From Inquilinus sp052078665 (lineage in GTDB: Bacteria; Pseudomonadota; Alphaproteobacteria; DSM-16000; Inquilinaceae), in assembly GCF_052078665.1 (NCBI RefSeq), contig NZ_JBQJIK010000036.1:15084-79083 (forward strand): a DNA stretch of 64,000 bases. The letters are read 5' to 3'. Each line of letters begins with the position of its first letter. Positions within the stretch are counted from its first letter, which is position 1. Both the position numbers and the translations under genes were made by a program. Of this stretch, positions 17,537-24,454 are shown piece by piece. The notes under the pieces were generated by a model, which ran no database searches, was not told the DNA's origin, and saw only the letters and a program-made list of their open reading frames with translations.

Positions 17537-17940
17537 TCGGCTGAAGCCAGTGACCGGAAGAGGTCGCGATACGCCTCGACCGCGAGGTCGGGCAGCCGGG
17601 CGGCGTCTTCGATCGGGATCCAGCGCATCTCGCTGTGCTCGTCGCCCAGCATCCGCGGCTCGCCCCCGGTCCAGCCGGTGACGACGAAGACATGGTACCG
17701 GGCCGCGCCGTTCCGGACGGGATCGGGATCCGGCAGCGTTGCCACCAGGCGGTGGCGGAGGGGCGTGACCCCGGCCTCCTCCTGCACCTCGCGGACCAGC
17801 GCCTGCTCCGGCGTCTCCCCGGCCTCGAGATGGCCGCCCAGCACGTCCCAGCAATCCGGATAGGAACGGCGCTGCGGCGTCCGCCGGCCCAGCAGGATGC
17901 GGCCGTCACGCCGCAGGATGGCGCAGGCGATGTGCTTCAT
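17533..17940 (-). CDS. NUDIX hydrolase
   Basis: This 135-residue protein is a single NUDIX domain. The complete NUDIX box reads GGHLEAGETPEQALVREVQEEAGV in two parts: GGHLEAGETPE, then REVQEEAGV with the catalytic Glu pair. NUDIX enzymes hydrolyse nucleoside diphosphates linked to another group; the SYPDCWDVLGGHLE context resembles MutT-like house-cleaning members. Substrate is unknown. The frame stays open upstream to 18171, but the MKHIACAILRRDG start matches the family. It is divergent from a kinase-cupin-deaminase operon. Confidence 0.85.
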   Translation of the reverse strand: MKHIACAILRRDGRILLGRRTPQRRSYPDCWDVLGGHLEAGETPEQALVREVQEEAGVTPLRHRLVATLPDPDPVRNGAARYHVFVVTGWTGGEPRMLGDEHSEMRWIPIEDAARLPDLAVEAYRDLFRSLASAD

Positions 17941-18034
17941 CGGCTGATCTCGATCATGATCGGCGGTGGTTGACATCGTGGCGATCACCGTGGGCCTGTC
18001 TATCATAGCCAATGATCGAGGAGATTTGCCCGCC

Positions 18035-18586
18035 ATGCCGACCGAAACCGAGCTGCCGGAGATCCTCGTCATCACCGGGATCATGGCGGCGGGCAAGTCG
18101 ACCGTGGCCCAGGCGCTGGCGGAACGGCTGCCGCGGGCGGTGCATCTGCGCGGCGATTTGTTCCGGCGCATGATCGTCTCCGGCCGGGTCGAGGTGACGC
18201 CCGACCTGCCGGCCGAGGCGATGCGCCAGCTCGACCTGCGCCATGATCTGGCGGCGACGGTGGCCGGGCGCTATGCCGGGTCCGGCTTCACCGTGATCTG
18301 GCAGGATGTGATCCTCGGGCCGACCCTGGCACGGGTCGCCGAGCTGCGGCGCGGCCGATCCTTCGGCATCGTCGTGCTGTGCCCGTCGCCCGAGGCCGTG
18401 GCCGCGCGCGAGGCGGGGCGAAGCAAGACAGGATATGGCGCCTGGACGCCCGCCGATCTGGACCGCGGCCTGCGCGCCGACACGCCGCGGCTCGGGCTGT
18501 GGCTCGACAGCTCGGGGCTGACGGTCAGCGAGACCGTCGATGCGATCCTGGCGCGCATCGCCGAGACGCGGAGAGGACTGCCGTGA
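18035..18586 (+). CDS. AAA/P-loop kinase, zeta-toxin or phosphotransferase-like
   Basis: This protein of about 183 residues begins with a P-loop (ITGIMAAGKSTVAQALAERL) and has the small-kinase pattern HLRGDLFRRM and IWQDVILGPTLARV. It resembles AAA_33 kinases such as chloramphenicol phosphotransferase, small-molecule kinases and zeta toxins. No antitoxin is adjacent, so a small-molecule kinase is the better guess. The start at 18035 has GAGGAGA ten bases upstream; in-frame start 17966 is unlikely. Its TGA overlaps the GTG of the next gene, which ties it to the cupin and deaminase that follow. Confidence 0.7.
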   Translation: MPTETELPEILVITGIMAAGKSTVAQALAERLPRAVHLRGDLFRRMIVSGRVEVTPDLPAEAMRQLDLRHDLAATVAGRYAGSGFTVIWQDVILGPTLARVAELRRGRSFGIVVLCPSPEAVAAREAGRSKTGYGAWTPADLDRGLRADTPRLGLWLDSSGLTVSETVDAILARIAETRRGLP

Positions 18587-19191
18587 CGGCGGCGGAGCGG
18601 CTGGCCGCGGCGGCGCGGGCGTTGCTGGCCGGCTTCGACCAGCCGGAGCTGGCCCCGTTCCTGGACGAATGGCCGGCGCCCGACGCCGCGCGGCGGATGG
18701 TCGAGCCCAGGCCCCTGCCCGTGCTGCGCTGGCTCGACCAGGCCCTGGCCTCGGCGGAGACCAGGCCGCTGGTCGACGGGGTCGTCGCCGCGGCCGGAGC
18801 CCTCGCCTGGGGCCAGACCTATGCGGCGGGGGATCTGGGCGAGCGCTTTCTCGACCGCTACGGCTGGAGCGAACTGATCGGCCTGCGTGGCCCGATCGCC
18901 AGCGACCGGCTGGCCTGCGGCGTCCTGCTGCTCGGGCCTGGGATCGAGTATCCGCCGCACAGCCATCCGGCGGAGGAGATCTACATGCCGCTGGCCGGCA
19001 CCGCCGATTGGTTGCGCGGCGGCGAGGGATGGCGGTCACGGCGCCCAGGCGAGCTGATCCACCACCCGTCCGGCATCGCCCATGCGATGCGGACAGAGGC
19101 GCAGCCGCTGCTGGCGCTGTATCTCTGGCGCGGCGGCGACCTGGCGCAGAAGTCGAAGCTTCTTGGTGGAGGATACGATGACCACGCATGA
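18583..19191 (+). CDS. DMSP-lyase-like cupin protein
   Basis: This protein of about 202 residues matches the C-terminal cupin of the DddQ/DddL/DddW group of dimethylsulfoniopropionate lyases. The metal-site pattern YPPHSHPAEEIYMPLAG (two His, Glu, Tyr) and IHHPSGIAHAMRT (third His) are visible near residues 125 and 165, with the closing PLLALYLWRGGDL. Family members cleave DMSP to dimethylsulfide and acrylate, but many terrestrial homologues have uncertain substrates. The GTG start overlaps the kinase stop (GTGA) with GGAGAGGA upstream. Operon with a kinase and a deaminase suggests a role in small-molecule catabolism. Confidence 0.75.
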   Translation: MTAAERLAAAARALLAGFDQPELAPFLDEWPAPDAARRMVEPRPLPVLRWLDQALASAETRPLVDGVVAAAGALAWGQTYAAGDLGERFLDRYGWSELIGLRGPIASDRLACGVLLLGPGIEYPPHSHPAEEIYMPLAGTADWLRGGEGWRSRRPGELIHHPSGIAHAMRTEAQPLLALYLWRGGDLAQKSKLLGGGYDDHA

Positions 19192-19660
19192 ACGCTTCCT
19201 CGCCCAGGCGATCGAGCTGGCCCGCCGCAATGTCGAGGAGGAGGGCGGCCGGCCCTTCGGCGCGGTGCTGGTGCGGGACGGCGCGGTGATCGCCACCGGC
19301 GTCAACCAGATGGGCGCCACCGGCGATCCGACGGCACATGCTGAGCTGCAGGCGATCCGCGCGGCCAGCCATGCGCTCGGGGCGCTGCGGCTCGACGGCT
19401 GCACCGTCTATGCCAGCGGCCATCCCTGCCCGATGTGCCTCGCGGCCATGACCATGACCGGCATCACCGAGGTGTATTACGCCCATTCCAACGAGGAGGG
19501 AGCGCCCTATGGCCTGTCCACCGCCGCGGTCTATGCCGAGCTGGCCCGGCCGTCGGCCGACCAGGCGATGACCATCCGGCACCTGCCGGTGCGGCTGGAC
19601 GGGATCGACCTCTACGCGCTGTGGCGCGACCGGCTCAGGGCGACCGGACCCGGGTCATGA
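19178..19660 (+). CDS. Nucleoside/guanine deaminase family protein
   Basis: This 160-residue zinc-dependent deaminase contains the family zinc site: HAE (TAHAELQAI, His and catalytic Glu) near residue 51 and PCPMC (two Cys) near 83. The GRPFGAVLVRDG opening and YYAHSNEEGAPYGLST stretch resemble guanine/cytosine-deaminase-like enzymes rather than TadA. It hydrolytically removes an amino group from a base or nucleoside; which one is unknown. GGAGG precedes the ATG by five bases, and the gene overlaps the cupin gene by 14 nt. Its 3' end overlaps the convergent YbaY-like gene by 26 nt. Confidence 0.8.
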   Translation: MTTHERFLAQAIELARRNVEEEGGRPFGAVLVRDGAVIATGVNQMGATGDPTAHAELQAIRAASHALGALRLDGCTVYASGHPCPMCLAAMTMTGITEVYYAHSNEEGAPYGLSTAAVYAELARPSADQAMTIRHLPVRLDGIDLYALWRDRLRATGPGS

Positions 19661-20069
19661 CGATGTCGACGGTGCCGCCGCCGCCCTGGGTCAGCACCGG
19701 GTGGCGGGTGTCGGTGACGAACAGCTGCTTGCCGCCGCGCTCGACCCGGGCAGAGACGGCGTAGCTGTGGCGCTGGTCGATCTGCGCCGGGTCGTAGGAC
19801 AGGGTGAAGGCGGCCGGCACGCGCACCGGGGCGATGCGCTGCTCGGCCACCACCGTCGACGGCGCGTCGGCCAGCGAGACGTCGAGCAGCTGCACGATCA
19901 ACTCCGCATCCGCCGGCAGGGCGATGCGCTCGCGATAGGTCGCGGTGCCGGTGACGGCGGCGCTGGCGACGGGTGCGGGCGTCGGCGTGGCGGTCTCTCC
20001 GGTCTTGCCGCAGGCGGCGAGAAGGAGGACGGCCATCAGGGCGGTTGCTGGAAGGAACAGGTGGTTCAT
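19635..20069 (-). CDS. YbaY family lipoprotein
   Basis: This 144-residue protein has a lipoprotein signal (hydrophobic core ending LLLAACGKT, lipobox Cys near residue 20), a short Thr/Pro linker and one YbaY-type domain. The domain has the pattern VTGTATYRERIALPADAELIVQLLDVSLADAP and RIAPVRVPAAFTLSYDP. YbaY proteins are outer-membrane or periplasmic lipoproteins of unclear, possibly chaperone-like or glycosylation-related, function. The start at 20069 matches the beginning of the signal peptide. Confidence 0.8.
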   Translation of the reverse strand: MNHLFLPATALMAVLLLAACGKTGETATPTPAPVASAAVTGTATYRERIALPADAELIVQLLDVSLADAPSTVVAEQRIAPVRVPAAFTLSYDPAQIDQRHSYAVSARVERGGKQLFVTDTRHPVLTQGGGGTVDIVMTRVRSP

Positions 20070-20167
20070 CGGCGATCTCTCAACCCGGGTGCTGCTCTGC
20101 ATCACGACAACGTTCGATGGCCCGATCCGTTGCGTCCCGTTGAATCGGAGTGCGATCATAAAATTTC

Positions 20168-20257
20168 AATAAGCGCTTATTATAATTGCGGATAATTTTT
20201 CTTTGCATTGTCTCGATCCCAGCACTGGGGGTATGGATAACGTCTCATATTGAGACG
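20168..20257 (+). promoter_or_regulatory. Palindrome-rich promoter region of the RTX gene
   Basis: Upstream of the RTX gene lie three perfect inverted repeats: AATAAGCGCTTATT (20168-20181), CCCAG-CA-CTGGG (20218-20229) and CGTCTCA-TAT-TGAGACG (20241-20257). A consensus-like -10 TATAAT occupies 20181-20186, directly after the first palindrome; no good -35 is visible, so an activator could be needed. The last palindrome lies 24 bp before the start codon. Confidence 0.5.
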
Positions 20258-20281
20258 ATTGACCTAGGGAGGAGATTTGAC

Positions 20282-21988
20282 ATGGCCTCGATTACGGGAA
20301 CCGGCGGCAACGACTTCATTCACGTGCCCGGCCAGGGCGGCACCGCTCCCGGCTTCAACGACATGCCGGTCGCGACGGACACCGGCGACACCATCGACGG
20401 CGCCGCGGGCAATGACCGCATCATCGCCGGCGCGGGGGCGGACACCATCACGGGCGGGCTCGGCGACGACACGATCGACGGCGGGCTCGGCGACGATCTG
20501 GTGCAGGGCGATCCCGGCGCCGATAGGCTGACCGGCGGGGCTGGAAACGACACGGTGAGCTATGCCGCCAGCGCGGCCGGCGTGTCCATCGGCACCCGCT
20601 CCGGTCCCGGCTCCGGCGGTGATGCCCAAGGGGACATCATCTCGTCGTCGGCGTCGATCGAGAGGTTCATCGGCTCGGCCTTCAGCGACCAGATCAGCGC
20701 CAATGCGAGCGTCCTGGACGGCGGGGACGGCAACGATGCACTGACGGCTTTCATCACCAGCACTCTCATCGGAGGCGCCGGTGACGATACCCTGAACGGC
20801 GGTGGGCTCGGCGGGCTACTCATCGGCGGGGCGGGCGCCGACCTGTTGATCGGTGCCAGCAGCGGCCCAGCAGCCGGCGTCGGCGCCGTGTCCTACGCCG
20901 ACAGCTCGGCTGGCGTCCGCATCAACCTGACCGGCGGGGCGAGTGGTGGCGCGGCCGGTGTCGGCGGCGATGCCGAAGGCGACATCTTCATCCGCATCGC
21001 AAGCGCGATCGGCAGCACCTTCGACGACAACCTCACCGGCAATGCCGGCCGCAATGAACTCCAAGGCGGGGATGGCAATGATATCCTCGCCGGTCGCGGG
21101 AGCTTCGATTTCAACGACGTGCTGGATGGCGGAAGCGGGATCGACACCGCCGATTTCGGCTACAGCACCGAAGGCGTTCATATCGATCTGATCCAGGGGG
21201 AAGGGGACGATGGAACCGGCTTTGCGACCCGATTGATCTCGATCGAGAGCATCGCCGCCAGCGGCCATGACGACGTCGTGATCGGCAGTGACGAGGCCAA
21301 TGGGTTCTGGGGATTCGATGGTGACGACACTCTATCGGGCGGCGGCGGAAACGATTCCCTGAAAGGCGGCGCGGGCCAGGACACGCTCGAAGGCGGCTTG
21401 GGTGCGGACCGCCTCGATGGCGGCGACGGCATCGACACGGTGACCTATGCCCAGTCGACCCTGGGGGTCACGGTCGATCTCGGCGCCAATACCGGGCGGT
21501 TCGGCGAGGCGCAGGGCGACATCTTTGTCGGTGTCGAGAACGTCGTCGGCTCCGCCCGCGGCGACACCCTGACCGGCGACGGCAGCGCCAACATGCTGTC
21601 CGGTGAGGACAGCAACGACCGGCTGACCGGGGCCGGCGGGGCCGACGTTCTGAATGGCGGGGCCGGCGGGGACCTGTTCACCTATCGGGCGGTCGGCGAC
21701 AGCACCGTCGCCATGGCGGGCCGCGACACGATCCAGGACTTCAACAGCCTGGAGCAGGACAGGATCGACCTCAGCCAGATCGACGCGGACGGCAACGCCG
21801 GCAACGGGAACACGACCTTCAGCTTCGTCGGCACGGGTCCCTTCACCGGGGCGGGAGCGGAGGTGCGCTTCGCCGCCGCGGGTGACGACCTGCTGGTCGA
21901 GGGTGACGCGAATGGCGACATGGTCGCCGATTTCGCCATCCTGGTGCAGGGGACCCTCACCCTCACCGCGGCCGATTTCGTGCTGTGA
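20282..21988 (+). CDS. RTX calcium-binding protein
   Basis: This 568-residue protein consists almost wholly of RTX (hemolysin-type) calcium-binding nonapeptides such as GGLGDDTIDG and GGAGADLLIG. They are interspersed with repeated SYADSSAGVRINL-type spacers. No enzymatic domain is visible. The C-terminal 80 residues (FSFVGTGPFTGAGAEVRF to LTAADFVL) match the end of the RTX protease encoded at 14192-16630, a module expected for type I secretion. GGGAGGAG lies directly before the ATG at 20282. It is probably a secreted or surface-layer-like protein that folds in calcium. The transporter is not nearby. Confidence 0.87.
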   Translation: MASITGTGGNDFIHVPGQGGTAPGFNDMPVATDTGDTIDGAAGNDRIIAGAGADTITGGLGDDTIDGGLGDDLVQGDPGADRLTGGAGNDTVSYAASAAGVSIGTRSGPGSGGDAQGDIISSSASIERFIGSAFSDQISANASVLDGGDGNDALTAFITSTLIGGAGDDTLNGGGLGGLLIGGAGADLLIGASSGPAAGVGAVSYADSSAGVRINLTGGASGGAAGVGGDAEGDIFIRIASAIGSTFDDNLTGNAGRNELQGGDGNDILAGRGSFDFNDVLDGGSGIDTADFGYSTEGVHIDLIQGEGDDGTGFATRLISIESIAASGHDDVVIGSDEANGFWGFDGDDTLSGGGGNDSLKGGAGQDTLEGGLGADRLDGGDGIDTVTYAQSTLGVTVDLGANTGRFGEAQGDIFVGVENVVGSARGDTLTGDGSANMLSGEDSNDRLTGAGGADVLNGGAGGDLFTYRAVGDSTVAMAGRDTIQDFNSLEQDRIDLSQIDADGNAGNGNTTFSFVGTGPFTGAGAEVRFAAAGDDLLVEGDANGDMVADFAILVQGTLTLTAADFVL

Positions 21989-22033
21989 TCGGGCCGGCGC
22001 CGGTCCCGCGGGGATCGGCGCCCAAGCCCCGGG

Positions 22034-22519
22034 TCAGTCGCGGAAGTTCAGATACTGCAGCGGCTGCTCGATCTTCAGGCCGCGGACCAGGGCGATGGTG
22101 GCCTGCAGGTCGTCGATCTTCTTGCCGGTGACGCGCAACTCGTCGCCCTGGATCGCGGCCTGGACCTTCTGCTTGCTGTCCTTGATCGCCTTAATGATGG
22201 TCCTGGCCAGGTCGCGGTCGATGCCCTGCTTCACCACCACTTCTTGCCGCACCATGTTGCCCGAGGCCTTCTCCACCGTCTTGAAGTCGAGCGCGCCGGC
22301 ATCGAGCTTGCGCCGGGCGAAATAGCCGCGCAGCAGCTCGTGCATCTGCTTCAGCTTCAGGTCGTCATCGGCCAGGATCGTCAGCGTCTCGTCGCTGCGC
22401 TCGATCGTGCATTTCGACCCTTTGAAGTCGAAGCGCTGCGCCACCTCGCGGGTGACGCCGGCAACGGCGTTGTCGACTTCGGTGAGGTCGGTCTTGGAGA
22501 CGATGTCGAAGGAGGGCAT
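22034..22519 (-). CDS. YajQ family nucleotide-binding protein
   Basis: This 161-residue protein is a full-length YajQ: PSFDIVSKTDLTEVDNAV at the N terminus, RFDFKGSKCTIE near residue 32, and the closing GDELRVTGKKIDDLQATIALV with PLQYLNFRD at the end. YajQ homologues bind cyclic di-GMP in Xanthomonas and bind nucleotides or RNA elsewhere. It is cytoplasmic and monocistronic or the last gene of the upstream minus-strand group, 36 bp after the deacetylase gene. Confidence 0.92.
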   Translation of the reverse strand: MPSFDIVSKTDLTEVDNAVAGVTREVAQRFDFKGSKCTIERSDETLTILADDDLKLKQMHELLRGYFARRKLDAGALDFKTVEKASGNMVRQEVVVKQGIDRDLARTIIKAIKDSKQKVQAAIQGDELRVTGKKIDDLQATIALVRGLKIEQPLQYLNFRD

Positions 22520-22555
22520 GGCGGTTCGCGGATCTCCGGAACGGGACCTACGAGT

Positions 22556-23464
22556 CTAGCCGATTCCGCGGCGAATGGGAGCCTCCACGGCCGGGACGGG
22601 GCGATTGGCCGCCGCCGGCGCGCCGAAGGGCGCCAGCCGGGCGTCGTGCCGCCGCATCGCGGCTGGGAAATCCGGCCCGGCGAAGTAGCGGTATTCCACC
22701 GCGCGCATCCCGGTGACCGGATCGAGCGCGGCGAGCCGGGCGTCGACCAGGCCGGGATGGCACATGATCACCGCCCGGTCGGGCGCGGTCTCGAGCCAGC
22801 GCTCGAACAGCACGTCGTAGCCACGGTCGACGAAGTCGTAGACACCGCAGAAGCTGTCGTTCCGCCGCTCGGCCGCCGGGTCGAGCACGGCGTCGGACCG
22901 CAGGCTCAGCGCCTGCAAGAAGAGGGATTTCACGGCGAAGGGACGGCGGACGATCCGCCGCGGCCGGTCGCCGCAGCGCCGGATCCAGCGCGGCCGCAGC
23001 CCGGCGGAGCGCAGGGTCAGGGCCAGGGTCTCGGCGATGCCGGGCAGCAGATGGACATGCTGGTGCCCATCGATGAAGTCCGGCGCCCGGCCGAAGGCGT
23101 CGACGAAGGCGGCGTGCTGCGCCTCGATCTCGGCCGACAGGGCGCCCGACGGCAGTTGCCGCGCGAGGCTCAGCCGGACCAGGGCGGCGAGGCTGGGGAA
23201 CCGGCGCCAGCCGGCATCGACGCGAAGCTGCGGCGACAGCGGGGCGAAGGGGCCGGTGAGGCAGAGATGCAGGCCGATCTCGACCGGCCCGGCGGCGGCG
23301 GGCAGGTTGCGCAGCAGGCCGGCGGCCTCGGGCCAGAACGATCCGACGGTCAGGCAACTGGTGCCGGACAGGCGACCCTCGGCCAGCAGCTGGCGGATCG
23401 CCAGCGACACGCCGGGGGCGAGGCCGTAATCATCGGCGACCAGCGTGATACGCCTCAAGGACAT
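22556..23464 (-). CDS. YdjC/ChbG family carbohydrate deacetylase, NaxD-like
   Basis: This 302-residue protein is a YdjC-type metal-dependent deacetylase. Metal and catalytic motifs are VADDYG near residue 9 (Asp pair), GLHLCLTGP near 64, and DGHQHVHLLPG near 132 (His pair). Members remove an N-acetyl group from sugars (ChbG), hopanoids (HpnK) or undecaprenyl-phosphate-GalNAc (Francisella NaxD). It overlaps the end of a GT2 gene that follows a GT39 gene, which matches the NaxD setting rather than ChbG or HpnK. It may thus deacetylate a lipid-linked amino sugar at the membrane. Confidence 0.82.
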   Translation of the reverse strand: MSLRRITLVADDYGLAPGVSLAIRQLLAEGRLSGTSCLTVGSFWPEAAGLLRNLPAAAGPVEIGLHLCLTGPFAPLSPQLRVDAGWRRFPSLAALVRLSLARQLPSGALSAEIEAQHAAFVDAFGRAPDFIDGHQHVHLLPGIAETLALTLRSAGLRPRWIRRCGDRPRRIVRRPFAVKSLFLQALSLRSDAVLDPAAERRNDSFCGVYDFVDRGYDVLFERWLETAPDRAVIMCHPGLVDARLAALDPVTGMRAVEYRYFAGPDFPAAMRRHDARLAPFGAPAAANRPVPAVEAPIRRGIG

Positions 23465-24449
23465 GGCTCATCTCTTCCACAGGGTCCCGCCGCCTATGCT
23501 CGGCGACGACATAGAGGGGGCGGTCCTTCACCTCGTCGAGGATCTGGCCGAGATACTCGCCGAGGATGCCGAGATTGATCAGCAGCACGCCGCCGATCAG
23601 CACCAGGATGGCGATCACGCCGGGCACGCCGGGCAGGGCCACGCCCTCGGCCAGGCAGACGACGGTGATCCACAGCCCGTAGGCGAAGGCCGTCAAGGCC
23701 ATGGCGAAGCCCAGCAGGGTCGAGATCCTGAGCGGCATGCGGCTGAACGAGGTGACGCCGTTGAGCGACAGCAGCAGCAGCTTCCAGAACGACCATTTCG
23801 TGGTGCCGCCGATCCGCTCCGCCGGCTGGTAGTCGATCCGGCGCTGCTGGAAGCCGACCCAGACCGACAGGCCCTTGAAGAACCGGCCGCGTTCGCGCAG
23901 GCCGCGCAGCGCTTCCGCCGCCCGTGCCGACAGCAGCCGGAAATCGGCCGCGTCCGGCGTGATGCGGAAGGTGTTGCCGGAATTCATCAGCCCGTAGAAG
24001 GACTTGACCAGCAGGCGGTAGACCGGCCCTGCCTGCCGCCGGCGGCGCACGGCATAGACGATGTCGTCGCCGTCGACCAGCCAGTGGTGGACGAAGCTGT
24101 CGATCAGCTCCGGCGGGTGCTGGCCGTCCGAATCCATGAACACCACCGCATCGCCCATCGCGGCGTCGAGGCCGGCGGTCAGCGCCGCCTCCTTGCCGAA
24201 GTTGCGGCTGAGGCGGATCAGCTCGACCCGCACCCGGCCCTCCGGCAGGGCGGCGACGATTCCGGCGCTGCCGTCGCGGCTGCCGTCGTCGACATAGATC
24301 ACCTCGACCGCCAGACCGTGAGCCTCGTCGAGCCGGGCGGCCAGGGCTTCGAGCTGCCGGTGCAGCGCCGGGACCGAATCCGCCTCGTTGTACAGCGGCA
24401 CCACAATCGACAGGCGGCGCAGGGTGGTCCGGAGGGTGTGGTTCATCAT
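23430..24449 (-). CDS. GT2 polyprenyl-phosphate glycosyltransferase, ArnC/FlmF-like
   Basis: This protein of about 339 residues has a GT-A catalytic domain (SIVVPLYNEADSV; VIYVDDGSRDGS; FMDSDGQHPPE with the metal-binding DxD-like motif) and two C-terminal membrane helices, the GtrB/ArnC layout. Such enzymes transfer a sugar from a UDP donor to undecaprenyl phosphate on the cytoplasmic face. Two ATGs stand at the start (24449, 24446); an ATG at 24458 overlapping the previous stop is also possible. Its 3' end overlaps the deacetylase gene by 35 nt, so the three genes form one operon. Confidence 0.87.
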   Translation of the reverse strand: MMNHTLRTTLRRLSIVVPLYNEADSVPALHRQLEALAARLDEAHGLAVEVIYVDDGSRDGSAGIVAALPEGRVRVELIRLSRNFGKEAALTAGLDAAMGDAVVFMDSDGQHPPELIDSFVHHWLVDGDDIVYAVRRRRQAGPVYRLLVKSFYGLMNSGNTFRITPDAADFRLLSARAAEALRGLRERGRFFKGLSVWVGFQQRRIDYQPAERIGGTTKWSFWKLLLLSLNGVTSFSRMPLRISTLLGFAMALTAFAYGLWITVVCLAEGVALPGVPGVIAILVLIGGVLLINLGILGEYLGQILDEVKDRPLYVVAEHRRRDPVEEMSHVLEAYHAGRR

Positions 24450-24454
24450 GGCCC

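Noticed and set aside
17966..18034. Upstream start of the P-loop kinase at 17966
   Set aside because: It would add a hydrophobic leader not seen in the family; ATG 18035 has a clear GAGGAGA site.
20282..21988. CRISPR-like or tandem DNA repeat
   Set aside because: The periodicity comes from coding RTX nonapeptides; the DNA copies differ and have no spacers.
22244..23578. Plus-strand 444-residue frame opposite the YdjC deacetylase
   Set aside because: It overlaps two well-supported minus-strand genes and has no domain motifs.
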